Of a stretch of 53,460 nucleotides of DNA, positions 34,178 to 44,695 are shown one piece after another. Source of the DNA: CAUZFZ01 sp963579025. Its GTDB lineage: Bacteria > Planctomycetota > Planctomycetia > Planctomycetales > Planctomycetaceae. The first letter of the stretch is position 1. The number at the start of each line of letters is the position of its first letter. The translations under genes and the position numbers were made by a program. Where the stretch lies: the NCBI GenBank assembly GCA_963579025.1, contig CAUZFZ010000054.1, positions 1 to 53,460 of the forward strand, written 5' to 3'. A model generated the notes under the pieces. The model searched no databases and was not told the origin of the DNA. It saw only the letters and a list, made by a program, of their open reading frames with translations.

Positions 34178-35397
34178 CAATTCCGGGAAGTTATTTCGGG
34201 ACCATTCCTCAAAGCTGCAAGTGCAGAACTGGCCGCCTGCCGGACATAGTCCTGCGGATCGTCTTCCGCGATCTGATTCAGGTGCAGTGTGACCGTGCCA
34301 GTCGCAATTCCAATATCACCGAGCGCTGCGCAGGCGGCTCCACGAGTATCGGCGTCCTGGCTTCTGAGGAATGGCGATACGCCGTCGGCACAATCCGATC
34401 GTCCGTTACCGATTCGACCGATGGCGCGAATCGAGCTGAGCGTCATGGCGGGGTCTGGTTGCGGTGCGTCGAGTTCGGCCAGAAGTACTGGTAGCGCGTC
34501 GCGGGCATCCGGGCCGATCATTCCAAGAGCGCGCACGGCGTTGACTCGACCAAGAGTGGGCTTACTCATGAGAAAACGCGTCACTTCCCTGACGGCTGGC
34601 TTCCCGATCTGGCCAAGAGCCTTCGCAGCAGCATTGGACAGTTTCGTGTCCGAGTCTTCGAGGCAATTGACCAGGACAATCACCGCTGATTCGGAGGGAG
34701 CACCGATGCACCCAAGCGCCTGGGCCATGCGATCCCGGGCTGGGTTCTTCACTTGTTGCAGTCGTTTCTTCAGCTCCGGCACTGCCGGGCGACCGATCGA
34801 TGCCAGGTGGCGTTCCGCTCTGGCTGCGACCATCCAGTCTCTGTGGTGTAGTAGCTCGGCAAGCTCAAGTATCGATTCGCGGCGTCCCGAGATTTTCCAT
34901 AGAGACCAGGCCGCACTCGCTCGAACAAGCGAGTGCTCGTCTGCCGTCGATTGCTTCAGTCGATTCAGGACTGGTTTGTGTTTCGCGCCGAGCAAGCCAA
35001 GCGTCTCGGCAGCTGCAGCTCGAACGTCCGGGTCGACATCATCCAGCGATTGCAGCAACGCGGGGACTGTGACCAGCGCGGGCCGGCCGATCTTTCCCAG
35101 CGCGACGATTGACTGCCACCGCACGTTATCGTCGAAATCTTCAAGAGCCTCAGTCAACGACGGGACTGCCGGGGCACCAATCGCGGCCAATGCGTTCGCT
35201 GCCGCTGTCATCTCCCTTTCGTCGTAAACACGCGACGCGAGGATCAGCCGTTCAACTGCGGTTGTGGCTTCATCCGCCGCGTGGGCAGCACTTGCCGGTG
35301 CAAGCACCGCACCAAGAGCCATGGCAAACAGTGCCACTCGACCAGTCGAGGAACAGCCACTCAATAGGGACCTGAGTCTCGTGTCTGGCACGTTCAT
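34168..35397 (-). CDS. Secreted HEAT-repeat protein
   Basis: 409 residues. A signal peptide (VALFAMALGAVLAPASAAHA) is followed by about nine HEAT/PBS-lyase-type repeats, e.g. 'NVRWQSIVALGKIGRPAL', DVRAAAAETLGLLGAKH, LSNAAAKALGQIGKPAV and TRGAACAALGDIGIATG, giving an all-helical solenoid usually used for protein binding. It ends NGPEITSRNCEP, where the last three residues and the stop come from an inverted-repeat element (34047-34177), so the original C-terminus may have been altered. It lies 60 bases after the DUF1501 gene and is likely in its operon. The ATG at 35397 is the reasonable start. Confidence 0.82.
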   Translation of the reverse strand: MNVPDTRLRSLLSGCSSTGRVALFAMALGAVLAPASAAHAADEATTAVERLILASRVYDEREMTAAANALAAIGAPAVPSLTEALEDFDDNVRWQSIVALGKIGRPALVTVPALLQSLDDVDPDVRAAAAETLGLLGAKHKPVLNRLKQSTADEHSLVRASAAWSLWKISGRRESILELAELLHHRDWMVAARAERHLASIGRPAVPELKKRLQQVKNPARDRMAQALGCIGAPSESAVIVLVNCLEDSDTKLSNAAAKALGQIGKPAVREVTRFLMSKPTLGRVNAVRALGMIGPDARDALPVLLAELDAPQPDPAMTLSSIRAIGRIGNGRSDCADGVSPFLRSQDADTRGAACAALGDIGIATGTVTLHLNQIAEDDPQDYVRQAASSALAALRNGPEITSRNCEP

Positions 35398-35457
35398 TGG
35401 ACGGTCGCTCCTGCGGCAGTCAAAGTCGCCGGAGATGACGCTTGACGTTGCATTGAA

Positions 35458-36864
35458 TCAAGCCATCAGTTCCGGGACGAGCTTGCCGTCTTCACCGACT
35501 CCGGTCAGTCGTTGGTCGAGCCCCTTGAAGCGATACGACAGTTTGCGATCGTCCAGACCAAACAGACGCAGGGCTGTTGCCTGGAAGTCGTTCGCGTGAA
35601 CCGGGTTCTCCTCGATGCTCCAGCCGACATCGTCCGTGCGACCGTGTGTGTATCCTGGACGACTGCCGCCACCGGCCATCCACATCGAGAACGCAAAGGG
35701 ATGATGGTCTCGACCGTCGGCTCCCTGTGCGAGCGGAGTACGACCAAACTCGGTACCCCAGACGACGAGGGTTGAGTCCAGCATCCCGCGAGCCTTCAGA
35801 TCTTTAAGCAGCGCCGCCAGCGGCTGGTCCACGGCCTTCGAGTTGTTCGTGATGTTTCCGGCCAGGCCTCCGTGTGCGTCCCAGCCGCCGTGGAAGATAT
35901 TGATGAAGCGGACTCCGCGTTCAACCAGTCGTCGCGCCAGCAGGCAGTTCTTTGCAAAGTCACCCGTGCCGTAACTATCCAGTGTTGCCTTGGATTCACC
36001 GCTCGTATCAATCAATTCCGGCGCGGCAGCCTGCATGCGAAATGCGAGTTCGTAGGCATCGATGCGGCTGCGGATTTCGTCGTCACCCTGCAGACGGAGT
36101 CGCTCTTGGTTCAGGTCGGCCAGCGCGTCGAGTGACTTTCTTTGAACTTCACGTGTCAGACCTGCCGGATTCTCCAGGTTCAGGACCGGCTCTCCCTGAT
36201 TGCGGAACTGAACGCCGCCATAACTGGATGGTAGAAACCCGTTCGAATAAAGCGTTGCTCCGCCACGAGCAGCACCCCCCGCGGCAAGAACGACGTATCC
36301 CGGGAGGTTCTCCGATTCGCTGCCGAGTCCGTAAGTGACCCACGAACCCATACTCGGTCGCCCGAATTGTTGCATCCCGCAGCACATGACGAGCTGCCCC
36401 GGATGATGATTGAAGGCCTTCGTGTGCATCGTGTGAATCATGCAGATGTCGTCGGCGCAGGTGGCCAGATGCGGCAGCGCATCGGAAAACCACATCCGTG
36501 AATCACCATGCTGAGCAAATTTCCGCTTCGACGCCAGACACGTTGCATTGCGATTAATGAAGGCGAACCGCACTCCTTCCGTCAGCGAATCGGGCAGCTT
36601 TTTCCCATTGAGTTCCATCAGCTTCGGCTTTGGAGTGAACAGCTCAAACTGAGATGGCGCTCCAGCCAGATAGACGAAGATGCATGCCTTCGCTTTGGCA
36701 TCCGTGAGATGGGATTTTCGCGGTGCCAGCGGATCGGTCCGGGATTCGGCTGCCGCCGCGGGTTCGCCGGCAAGCATCGATGCCAGCGCAGCGCCACCAA
36801 CGCCGCTCGCGCTGGTTGTCAGGAACTGCCGTCGAGATTCGAGCACGTGTTCGATTGGATTCAT
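35458..36864 (-). CDS. DUF1501 family Tat-type secreted protein
   Basis: 468 residues from ATG 36864; TTG 36888 is the alternative. The N-terminus ESRRQFLTTSASGVGGAALA is a twin-arginine leader. Family features are ACIFVYLAGAPSQFELFTPKP, the central MIHTMHTKAFNHHPGQ, 'RFINIFHGGWDAHGG' and the near-C-terminal LVVWGTEFGRTPLAQG with GRDHHPFAFSMWMAGGG, resembling the metal site of alkaline-phosphatase or sulfatase-like folds. DUF1501 proteins are very numerous in Planctomycetota and usually follow a PSD1/DUF1549 gene. Here the partner is a HEAT gene instead. Function unknown. Confidence 0.9.
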   Translation of the reverse strand: MNPIEHVLESRRQFLTTSASGVGGAALASMLAGEPAAAAESRTDPLAPRKSHLTDAKAKACIFVYLAGAPSQFELFTPKPKLMELNGKKLPDSLTEGVRFAFINRNATCLASKRKFAQHGDSRMWFSDALPHLATCADDICMIHTMHTKAFNHHPGQLVMCCGMQQFGRPSMGSWVTYGLGSESENLPGYVVLAAGGAARGGATLYSNGFLPSSYGGVQFRNQGEPVLNLENPAGLTREVQRKSLDALADLNQERLRLQGDDEIRSRIDAYELAFRMQAAAPELIDTSGESKATLDSYGTGDFAKNCLLARRLVERGVRFINIFHGGWDAHGGLAGNITNNSKAVDQPLAALLKDLKARGMLDSTLVVWGTEFGRTPLAQGADGRDHHPFAFSMWMAGGGSRPGYTHGRTDDVGWSIEENPVHANDFQATALRLFGLDDRKLSYRFKGLDQRLTGVGEDGKLVPELMA

Positions 36865-37048
36865 CGAGTTGTTCCGTGGCTGGTCCAAATAGTCGCAGGC
36901 GGCTCACGGCGGAAAAACGATGCGGCCGAATCGGACGCTATGGCTTGTTGCCGGGCAGGTCCATGCTCGTCCACGAAACGGAATTGATCAACACCGCAGC
37001 GAATGATGGCGCGGGAAACCAGCTGATCCACGACCGATCGCACGCGAT

Positions 37049-39802
37049 CTACTTGCTCGCAAATGCGGCATTGCGAATCGATTGCGCCACGGGACTGTCA
37101 CGCCATGTGGCATAGTCTTCCGGACCCAGGCGGTTGATCACGGCTCCCGGACTGGCAAAGGGAAGAATCACGTTACCGTTCTCGAAACGGGCTATCTTCA
37201 GTTGTCGCGCTGATGGGACGTTGACGAGTGCGGGCGTGAATGTCTCGGCGTTCTGGCCGAACTGGATTCGCCCGGATCGCGACGCCTGATCCCGCGTTTT
37301 CCAGAGTTGCTTCCAGTCTTCAAAGGACTCGGCGGTGCGGGCCTGAATCCCGCCGTTCGCACTCAGAGCCACGTACGACCGGGCCATATCGTAAATGTTG
37401 TCACGTCCCTGCCAGGCGAGCAGTTTGAATATCGGCAGTGATGACAGGTTCTTTGAAGGCAACACAGGAGCATCAGCCGGACGGAGCTTCGACGGCAGTG
37501 GCCGTAGCAGCAGAAGTGCCTCACGGCAATCGATCAGAGAAGCTTCAGCTCGAACATGAATGGAGAGTGGACTGCTCTGCGTACCATTCTGTCGAGCGAT
37601 TCGGAACGCGGCAGGCGCGACCAGGAGCTTGATGAGTTCTTCGTTGACGAATGTGCTGTGGATCAGCTCCACGCGCGTATTCTGATTGGCTGCGTGTCGC
37701 AAACTGAGACCGCTGCGCCCGACCAGAACGCTGCTCTCGATGTGAAGTCTCGCATCTGGCGGGCACCCCCAGCCGATTGCCGTGCCGGAAAAGAATTCGC
37801 AATGTCGGATGTCGATCGAGCGGCTTTCCTCGCCCTGAATGGCAACTTGTGAGAGGTCGCCAGGCGGCATGCGGACGCGGCAATGGACCATCAGCAGCCG
37901 ACCATTTTCGAGACGCACGGCGCTGTAGCGAGTTCGGAATGATGCGGCCTGACCATGCATGGCAACTTCCAGGCCAAGGCCTTCGAGAACCAGCGTGCCA
38001 CCCGTTACCTGGAACAGTGTCCGACCGAACTCGTCGTGCGGTGGTGAGTCAAGCACGATGACCGGGTGATGTCGCGGAGCCGGCCTGATTATGACGGACC
38101 GCCTGGTTCGCAGCGGCGGAGTGAGTACGCGCCCGCTGGTTGCGATCTCGATGACGCCTCGCTCAGGAGCGGCGTCGATGGCGGCCTGTAAGGTCTCATA
38201 CCACCGGTTGGTCGCTGGTATGTGGAACTGCAACTCCGGAATGAGCAGGTCGAGTGGCGGCAGTGGATGCTCGTCATTCGCTGCAAGACCTCGGTCCGAT
38301 CCGCCGTTATTCGAGACGGAAACAACGCCAGCCGATCCGCCTGCGACGTCATTTTCGAGATAGCTGGAAACGGCCGGAATCAGCGAACACATCAACAGAA
38401 ACGCTCCGCATCCCAGCAGCCAGCGGCGGCGGTTACGGCGGGCGACGTCGGCCCTTTTCGAATCAGCAAGGCGCGATTCCCGGATCACTGTCTCTGCGAC
38501 AATCGGCACTTCTGTAACGCTTGCGTGCTGGCTGGGTCGAGAAATCTGCGACTCGATGAGCGTTTCTTCCGCGAGTCGTTCGAACTCGGGTGCGGCAGCA
38601 TCAGTCGGAATGACGGTGCCGTCGCACCAGCCGTCGTCCGTGCCAATGTCGGTCTGGTCGAATTCTCCCAACGGACGACGCAGAACTGCCGCGACACGCT
38701 CGGCTGACTGCGGACGATCATCGGGATTCAGAGAATGCAGCTGGCGGATCAACGTCGTTAGCCAGTCCGGCAACGACGGGTCGATTGATTCGATGGGAAC
38801 GACGTCGGCTGTGGCAACGGCCATGACAACATCGGCCTGTTGTCTGCCGATGAAGGGAGCCCGTCCAACGCACATCGTGTACAGGACGCTCCCCAGACTG
38901 AAGAGGTCGGAACGGTGATCGACTGCGTCGCCGCGAGCCTGCTCGGGTGACATGTATCGCGGTGTGCCCAGGACAACTCCCGTTCTGGTCAATCGGTCGG
39001 CACCTTCCGCACGCGCCAGACCGAAGTCCGTGATTCGAACTTCGTCGGTACCCTCAAGTAGCAGGATGTTGGCGGGTTTGATGTCGCGATGCGTGACTCG
39101 CCGCGCATGAGCGGCGGCCAGTCCGTCAGCGATCCGGGCTCCGATTCTGGCGACCTGATCAAGTGGCATGGGTCCCCGGCGACGAAGTCGTTTTTTCAGC
39201 GATTCGCCCGCGACGAACTCCATCACGATGTAGGGAACGCCGTCTGCTTCGTCGATGGCGTGAACCGTGACCACGTTGTGATGGACGATACTGGCTCCCG
39301 CTCGGGCTTCGCGTGCGAATCGCTCGACAATACTTCCGTCGATGGCAACGCGCGGCTTCAGAAACTTGATGGCCACATCGCGGCCGAGTTTCGGATCGTG
39401 GCCGCGATAGACGACTCCCATTCCGCCTCGGCCAATGGGCTCCGCGATCTCGTACTGTCCCAGCCGGCCGAGCGAATCCGGGTCATTCGAAGGCACACAG
39501 ATGTCTCGAATGAAATCGTCAACCATGACACGAGGCGGAATTTCCGGTCCGCTGGTCAGGCGACTATGGGATCCGGCGGCCGGTATCCACTCAGAGGGAA
39601 GCGGTTCGACGGCGTACTCGTCACCTGACAATTCGGTCATCTCGTCAGAGTCGGACAGGTCCTCGATGAGATCGACAGCCATTCGACATTGCTCGCATTC
39701 TTCCAGATGTTGTGCAATCTGCGTGTGCTGGCCGAGGCTGAGATTGCCTCGCAGGATCGCTTCCAGAAGGACTCCGTCCGGACACGGAAGTGGGCTGCTC
39801 AT
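37049..39802 (-). CDS. Receptor-like Ser/Thr protein kinase with zf-HC2-like start and beta-helix-like exterior
   Basis: 917 residues. N-terminus: HLEECEQC at 32-39 is an HxxxCxxC zinc site of the anti-sigma (zf-HC2) type. Kinase domain about 117-385: glycine loop IGRGGMGVVYRG, VAIKFLKP (Lys 146), catalytic THRDIKPANILL, ITDFGLA, and GTPRYMSPEQARGD. One membrane helix at about 457-480 (WLLGCGAFLLMCSLIPAVSS). The outer part (about 520-870) has the short repeated strands of a right-handed beta-helix, e.g. GVIEIATSGRV, VTGGTLVLEGLGLEV and SIDIRHCEFFSGTAIG. All catalytic residues are present, so it should be active. Ligand and targets are unknown. No ribosome site is visible before ATG 39802. Confidence 0.88.
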   Translation of the reverse strand: MSSPLPCPDGVLLEAILRGNLSLGQHTQIAQHLEECEQCRMAVDLIEDLSDSDEMTELSGDEYAVEPLPSEWIPAAGSHSRLTSGPEIPPRVMVDDFIRDICVPSNDPDSLGRLGQYEIAEPIGRGGMGVVYRGHDPKLGRDVAIKFLKPRVAIDGSIVERFAREARAGASIVHHNVVTVHAIDEADGVPYIVMEFVAGESLKKRLRRRGPMPLDQVARIGARIADGLAAAHARRVTHRDIKPANILLLEGTDEVRITDFGLARAEGADRLTRTGVVLGTPRYMSPEQARGDAVDHRSDLFSLGSVLYTMCVGRAPFIGRQQADVVMAVATADVVPIESIDPSLPDWLTTLIRQLHSLNPDDRPQSAERVAAVLRRPLGEFDQTDIGTDDGWCDGTVIPTDAAAPEFERLAEETLIESQISRPSQHASVTEVPIVAETVIRESRLADSKRADVARRNRRRWLLGCGAFLLMCSLIPAVSSYLENDVAGGSAGVVSVSNNGGSDRGLAANDEHPLPPLDLLIPELQFHIPATNRWYETLQAAIDAAPERGVIEIATSGRVLTPPLRTRRSVIIRPAPRHHPVIVLDSPPHDEFGRTLFQVTGGTLVLEGLGLEVAMHGQAASFRTRYSAVRLENGRLLMVHCRVRMPPGDLSQVAIQGEESRSIDIRHCEFFSGTAIGWGCPPDARLHIESSVLVGRSGLSLRHAANQNTRVELIHSTFVNEELIKLLVAPAAFRIARQNGTQSSPLSIHVRAEASLIDCREALLLLRPLPSKLRPADAPVLPSKNLSSLPIFKLLAWQGRDNIYDMARSYVALSANGGIQARTAESFEDWKQLWKTRDQASRSGRIQFGQNAETFTPALVNVPSARQLKIARFENGNVILPFASPGAVINRLGPEDYATWRDSPVAQSIRNAAFASK

Positions 39803-40215
39803 GAGTTCGCATTGGATCGCAGAGTTGAGTGCACCTGGCTTCCACCCAGTCTGGATTGGGGAGTTGATCGCTGTCCAGAGATGATTGTTGCAGGCAAATT
39901 GGGGGTGCGGACCGAGTTTGGAGACTCAGGAATGGTCGTTGAAACTCGCTGGATCAGATTCGCAGGCCTCTGATATAGTTCCGGGCTTCCGCTTAGGCGG
40001 AGATGTTTTGATCGCTTCGGTGGTCTGCGGCAGCACAAGGCTCCGCGACGAAGCGGCATTCCTCTAGCGACTGATAGCGTGTGCCCGATGGCGCGTACCG
40101 ACCGACAGCCAGACTGATCAGCCGGGACGCGTTTTTTTATTGGCTCTTGGTCCCTGGACCTCCGGCCGAAGACGACTCTCACACTCAGCCGCAAAACACG
40201 TGAATTGAAGGTTCC
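39803..40215. other. 413-base leader region upstream of the S1 gene
   Basis: This gap lies between the divergent kinase and S1 genes. It contains an extended -10-like promoter (39971-39979), a T-run at 40131-40138 preceded by a weak GC-rich stretch, and otherwise nothing I can name. It leaves S1 with an untranslated leader of about 230 bases, long enough for autoregulation, which is known for S1 in other bacteria; no specific fold could be read. Confidence 0.4.
39971..39979 (+). promoter_or_regulatory. Extended -10 promoter-like motif upstream of the S1 gene
   Basis: TGATATAGT fits the extended -10 form (TGn followed by TATAGT, five of six matches). There is no recognisable -35 at 16-18 bases, which is acceptable for extended -10 promoters. 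Transcription would start near 39986. Confidence 0.4.
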
Positions 40216-42354
<2,139 letters not shown>

Positions 42355-42361
42355 CGTCGTA

Positions 42362-42391
42362 AGAAGCCGGGCTTCTCAACGAAGCCGGGCT
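42362..42391. repeat. Short palindrome with partial direct copy downstream of the S1 gene
   Basis: AGAAGCC-G-GGCTTCT (42362-42376) is a perfect 7-1-7 palindrome and is followed at once by a direct partial copy GAAGCCGGGCT (42381-42391). It looks like one of the REP-like palindromes seen elsewhere in the window and lies between the stop codon and the terminator. Confidence 0.55.
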
Positions 42392-42405
42392 ACTGACAAC
42401 CTCGC

Positions 42406-42448
42406 AATAATCGGCCTGTCGGAGCGTTTCCGGCAGGCCGTTATTTTT
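42406..42448 (+). terminator. Strong rho-independent terminator of the S1 gene
   Basis: CGGCCTGTCGG (42412-42422) pairs with CCGGCAGGCCG (42430-42440) with one G-U pair around AGCGTTT, followed by TTATTTTT. The AATAA before the stem also pairs with the TTATT after it. Confidence 0.9.
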
Positions 42449-42693
42449 GCGCCATTCCCGCGCCTGATGGTCCACCTGGGTAAGTCCGATGTCCTTCCGG
42501 TCCAGCTCAGGGAACTCGGACGCCGATAGGTCTGTCAGCATTCTCTGTAACAGCCGCACACATTCCTGTGAGGTCGGCCTGCGTTCGCTCGAACGCGGCG
42601 ATCGACTGCAAGTGCAACGTTGCTGCCGACACAGTGCCCCTCTCAATCTCACATCATTGATCTCGCCGCTTCAGACGTACCAGAAGGACACTC
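42449..42693. other. Intergenic region before the sigma factor gene
   Basis: Together with the S1 downstream signals it makes a 339-base gene-free stretch. I see no convincing promoter boxes; an AGAAGGA ribosome site sits at about 42679-42685. Minus-strand open frames here belong to the antisense shadow of the S1 tail. Confidence 0.4.
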
Positions 42694-43542
42694 ATGCCAA
42701 CCACCAAGACTCCCACCCGCCGCCGCACGGCATCGCGCGTCCAGAATCCTCTTGAGACGTACCTCAAGGAGATCAACGAAACTGCTCTCCTGACGGCTCA
42801 GGAAGAGAAGGACCTTTCGTATGCGATCTCGGACGGAGACGGTGCTGCACGCGATCGCATGGTGCGAGCGAACCTGCGTCTGGTTGTGAATATTGCCCGG
42901 GCCTACACAGGCAAGGGGCTGCCTCTGCCGGACCTGATCGAAGAGGGCAATCTCGGTCTGCTGCGTGCTGTCGAAGGTTTCGACCCGGGTATGAATACAC
43001 GCTTCAGTACGTATGCCAGTTACTGGATCAAGCAATCGATCAAGCGAGCTCTGGTCAACTCGGCGAAGACGATTCGCGTTCCCGCGTACATGGTCGAACT
43101 GCTGTCGAAATGGCGTCGTGCTACAGCACAACTCAGTGATTCACTGGGTCGCACACCGACGGCGGAAGAGGTCGCGGCGGAACTCGAAATCTCGCCCAAG
43201 AAGCTGAAAATCGTTAAGAAGGCCATTCAGCTCTACAACTCGAATCCACAGACCGATCAGCCTGATGGCTCGTGGACGCTGGGCGAGTTGCTCGAAGACG
43301 ACCGAAGCAAAGGTCCTGAAGCTGAACTGATGGATGACGACAACCTGAAGCATGTCTATCGCATGCTGGATCATATGGACGAGCGCGAGGCAAACATTCT
43401 CAGAATGCGATTCGGCCTGGATGACGCGGAACCCAAGACGCTGAAGGAGATCGGCGAGTCGCTGGGTTTGACCCGCGAGCGAGTCCGGCAGATCGAAGGC
43501 GACGCCCTGAACAGGCTGGCCCGCGGACTCAACGGCGAGTGA
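42694..43542 (+). CDS. Sigma-70 family RNA polymerase sigma factor (primary-like, no region 1.1)
   Basis: 282 residues. A short basic N-terminus (PTTKTPTRRRTASR) leads into region 1.2 (NPLETYLKEINETALLTAQE), region 2 (LRLVVNIARAYTGKGLPLPD, GNLGLLRAVEGFDP, FSTYASYWIKQSI, the core-binding and -10 recognition helices), region 3 (RVPAYMVELLSKW and following) and region 4 (LKEIGESLGLTRERVRQIE, the -35 helix-turn-helix). Conservation in 2 and 4 is that of RpoD-like factors, but the length and missing region 1.1 fit a group 2 factor or the short primary type of planctomycetes. No anti-sigma gene is adjacent. ATG 42694 has AGAAGGA upstream. Confidence 0.9.
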   Translation: MPTTKTPTRRRTASRVQNPLETYLKEINETALLTAQEEKDLSYAISDGDGAARDRMVRANLRLVVNIARAYTGKGLPLPDLIEEGNLGLLRAVEGFDPGMNTRFSTYASYWIKQSIKRALVNSAKTIRVPAYMVELLSKWRRATAQLSDSLGRTPTAEEVAAELEISPKKLKIVKKAIQLYNSNPQTDQPDGSWTLGELLEDDRSKGPEAELMDDDNLKHVYRMLDHMDEREANILRMRFGLDDAEPKTLKEIGESLGLTRERVRQIEGDALNRLARGLNGE

Positions 43543-43696
43543 TCGAAGATCAGTCGAACCGGTTCAGCGCGGCTCTCCGACGGTCAGAGTCCCGCGATTC
43601 CACCTTGATGCCAATTTGCATTTTGCAATTTGAACTTTGCAATCTGGACTTCCCAGCGGGGCCGGAAACTCAGGAGACCCGCGCCGTAGTGCGCCT
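43543..43696. other. Intergenic region with repeated TTTGCAATTT-like words
   Basis: Between convergent genes. At about 43614-43642 the words TTTGCA, TTTTGCAATTT and TTTGCAATC recur in direct orientation, a low-complexity AT-rich patch in GC-rich DNA. No gene. Confidence 0.4.
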
Positions 43697-44593
43697 TCAA
43701 GCATACTCCGGCAGAAACTGCTTCCAGTTCTCGTAGATGATGTTGTGAATCATCTCGTCCGGGACGCGCGGGAAGCTGGTGCCTTCCACAACACGGTTCA
43801 CTTTCTGCTGTCCGGCGATGACCTGAGCTGCGGTCGCTGACGGAAAGTCCGAGCCGAAGATCAGCTTGTGCTCGACGCCGTATTCAATGGCCGACATGAA
43901 CGCCTGATAGTGTCGCAGCGGCCGATAGTGCAACGCCGAGATATTCGTGTAGAGATTCGGATGTTTGCGGATCAGAACAACGCATTCATCTTCCCACGGA
44001 TGTCCCATGTGCGCGATCACGATCCGCAGGTCCGGACACGCAATGGCGATGTCCTCAAGCTGAATCGGATTCGCATACTTCAACGGCCCCGGCCGCACGA
44101 ACGACGTGCCCTGGTGGATGTTGACTGGAATCCCGAGCGACTCAGCCTTCTTAAACAGCGGCAGGTGTTTCGGATCCTGCGGGTCCCAGTTCTGGTAAAT
44201 CGGCGAGCACTTCAGGCCACGCAGGCCCAACCCATTGACGTAGTACTCAAGTTGCTCGATGCAGTCGTCATCATTGGGGTCCACCGAGCACCAGCCGATG
44301 AATCTGTCCGAGTGCTCGTTGACGAACTTCGCAATCAGCTCCTGATCGGCGTTGATACCTGTAAACGGCGCCTTGATCCCGAACACGATGACCCGATCGG
44401 CATCGGCCGTTGCCTCCAGTAGCTGGTTGGGCTTCGAGTCGAACGCGTTCGCGGCCTGGACATCGCTGCCCGCGAAGTAGACGTCGTCAGAAAGCTTCAT
44501 CTTGGCCCGCTTCGCCTCCCAGGCGAATTCGACGAACTCGTCCGACAGGTGATCGGGATACCACATCAGGTTGGTGTGCGTGTCAAAGAGCAT
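43697..44593 (-). CDS. Amidohydrolase-family (Amidohydro_2) protein
   Basis: 298 residues from ATG 44593, preceded by GGAAGGGACG; a start 13 codons earlier is unlikely. TIM-barrel signs are LFDTHTNLMWYP at the start (the HxH motif is HTN here, so the second His is missing), LRGLKCSPIYQNW, IPVNIHQGTSF, IVIAHMGHPWEDE and IFGSDFPSAT. The order is that of the same broad family as the gene at 17824 but the two are only distantly alike. The substrate is unknown. Loss of one metal His could mean altered metal use or no activity. Confidence 0.82.
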   Translation of the reverse strand: MLFDTHTNLMWYPDHLSDEFVEFAWEAKRAKMKLSDDVYFAGSDVQAANAFDSKPNQLLEATADADRVIVFGIKAPFTGINADQELIAKFVNEHSDRFIGWCSVDPNDDDCIEQLEYYVNGLGLRGLKCSPIYQNWDPQDPKHLPLFKKAESLGIPVNIHQGTSFVRPGPLKYANPIQLEDIAIACPDLRIVIAHMGHPWEDECVVLIRKHPNLYTNISALHYRPLRHYQAFMSAIEYGVEHKLIFGSDFPSATAAQVIAGQQKVNRVVEGTSFPRVPDEMIHNIIYENWKQFLPEYA

Positions 44594-44624
44594 TGGTCGT
44601 CCCTTCCAGGTGCGTCTACGGATT

Positions 44625-44691
44625 TCACGCAAAGCCGCGAAGCCGCAAAGTTCTACATTGCAGGTCTTCGCGCCTTTGCGGCTTTGCGTGA
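44625..44691. repeat. Inverted repeat with 26-base arms between two minus-strand genes
   Basis: The left arm at 44625-44650 and right arm at 44666-44691 match in 23 of 26 positions when one is inverted; the outer 14 bases, TCACGCAAAGCCGC, are exact. The loop is 15 bases. The right arm ends 4 bases before the stop of the enolase-superfamily gene. From memory, this CGCAAAGCCGC family is a common dispersed repeat in planctomycete genomes; as a hairpin it could also terminate transcription on the minus strand. Confidence 0.7.
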
Positions 44692-44695
44692 GACA

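Noticed and set aside
34289..35227. 312-codon plus-strand frame opposite the HEAT gene
   Set aside because: Ser/Arg/Ala-rich antisense shadow of the repeats; the HEAT frame explains the region.
39939..39979. TTGAAA paired with TATAGT as a full promoter for the S1 gene
   Set aside because: The spacing is 29 bases, far from 16-18. Only the extended -10 part is kept.
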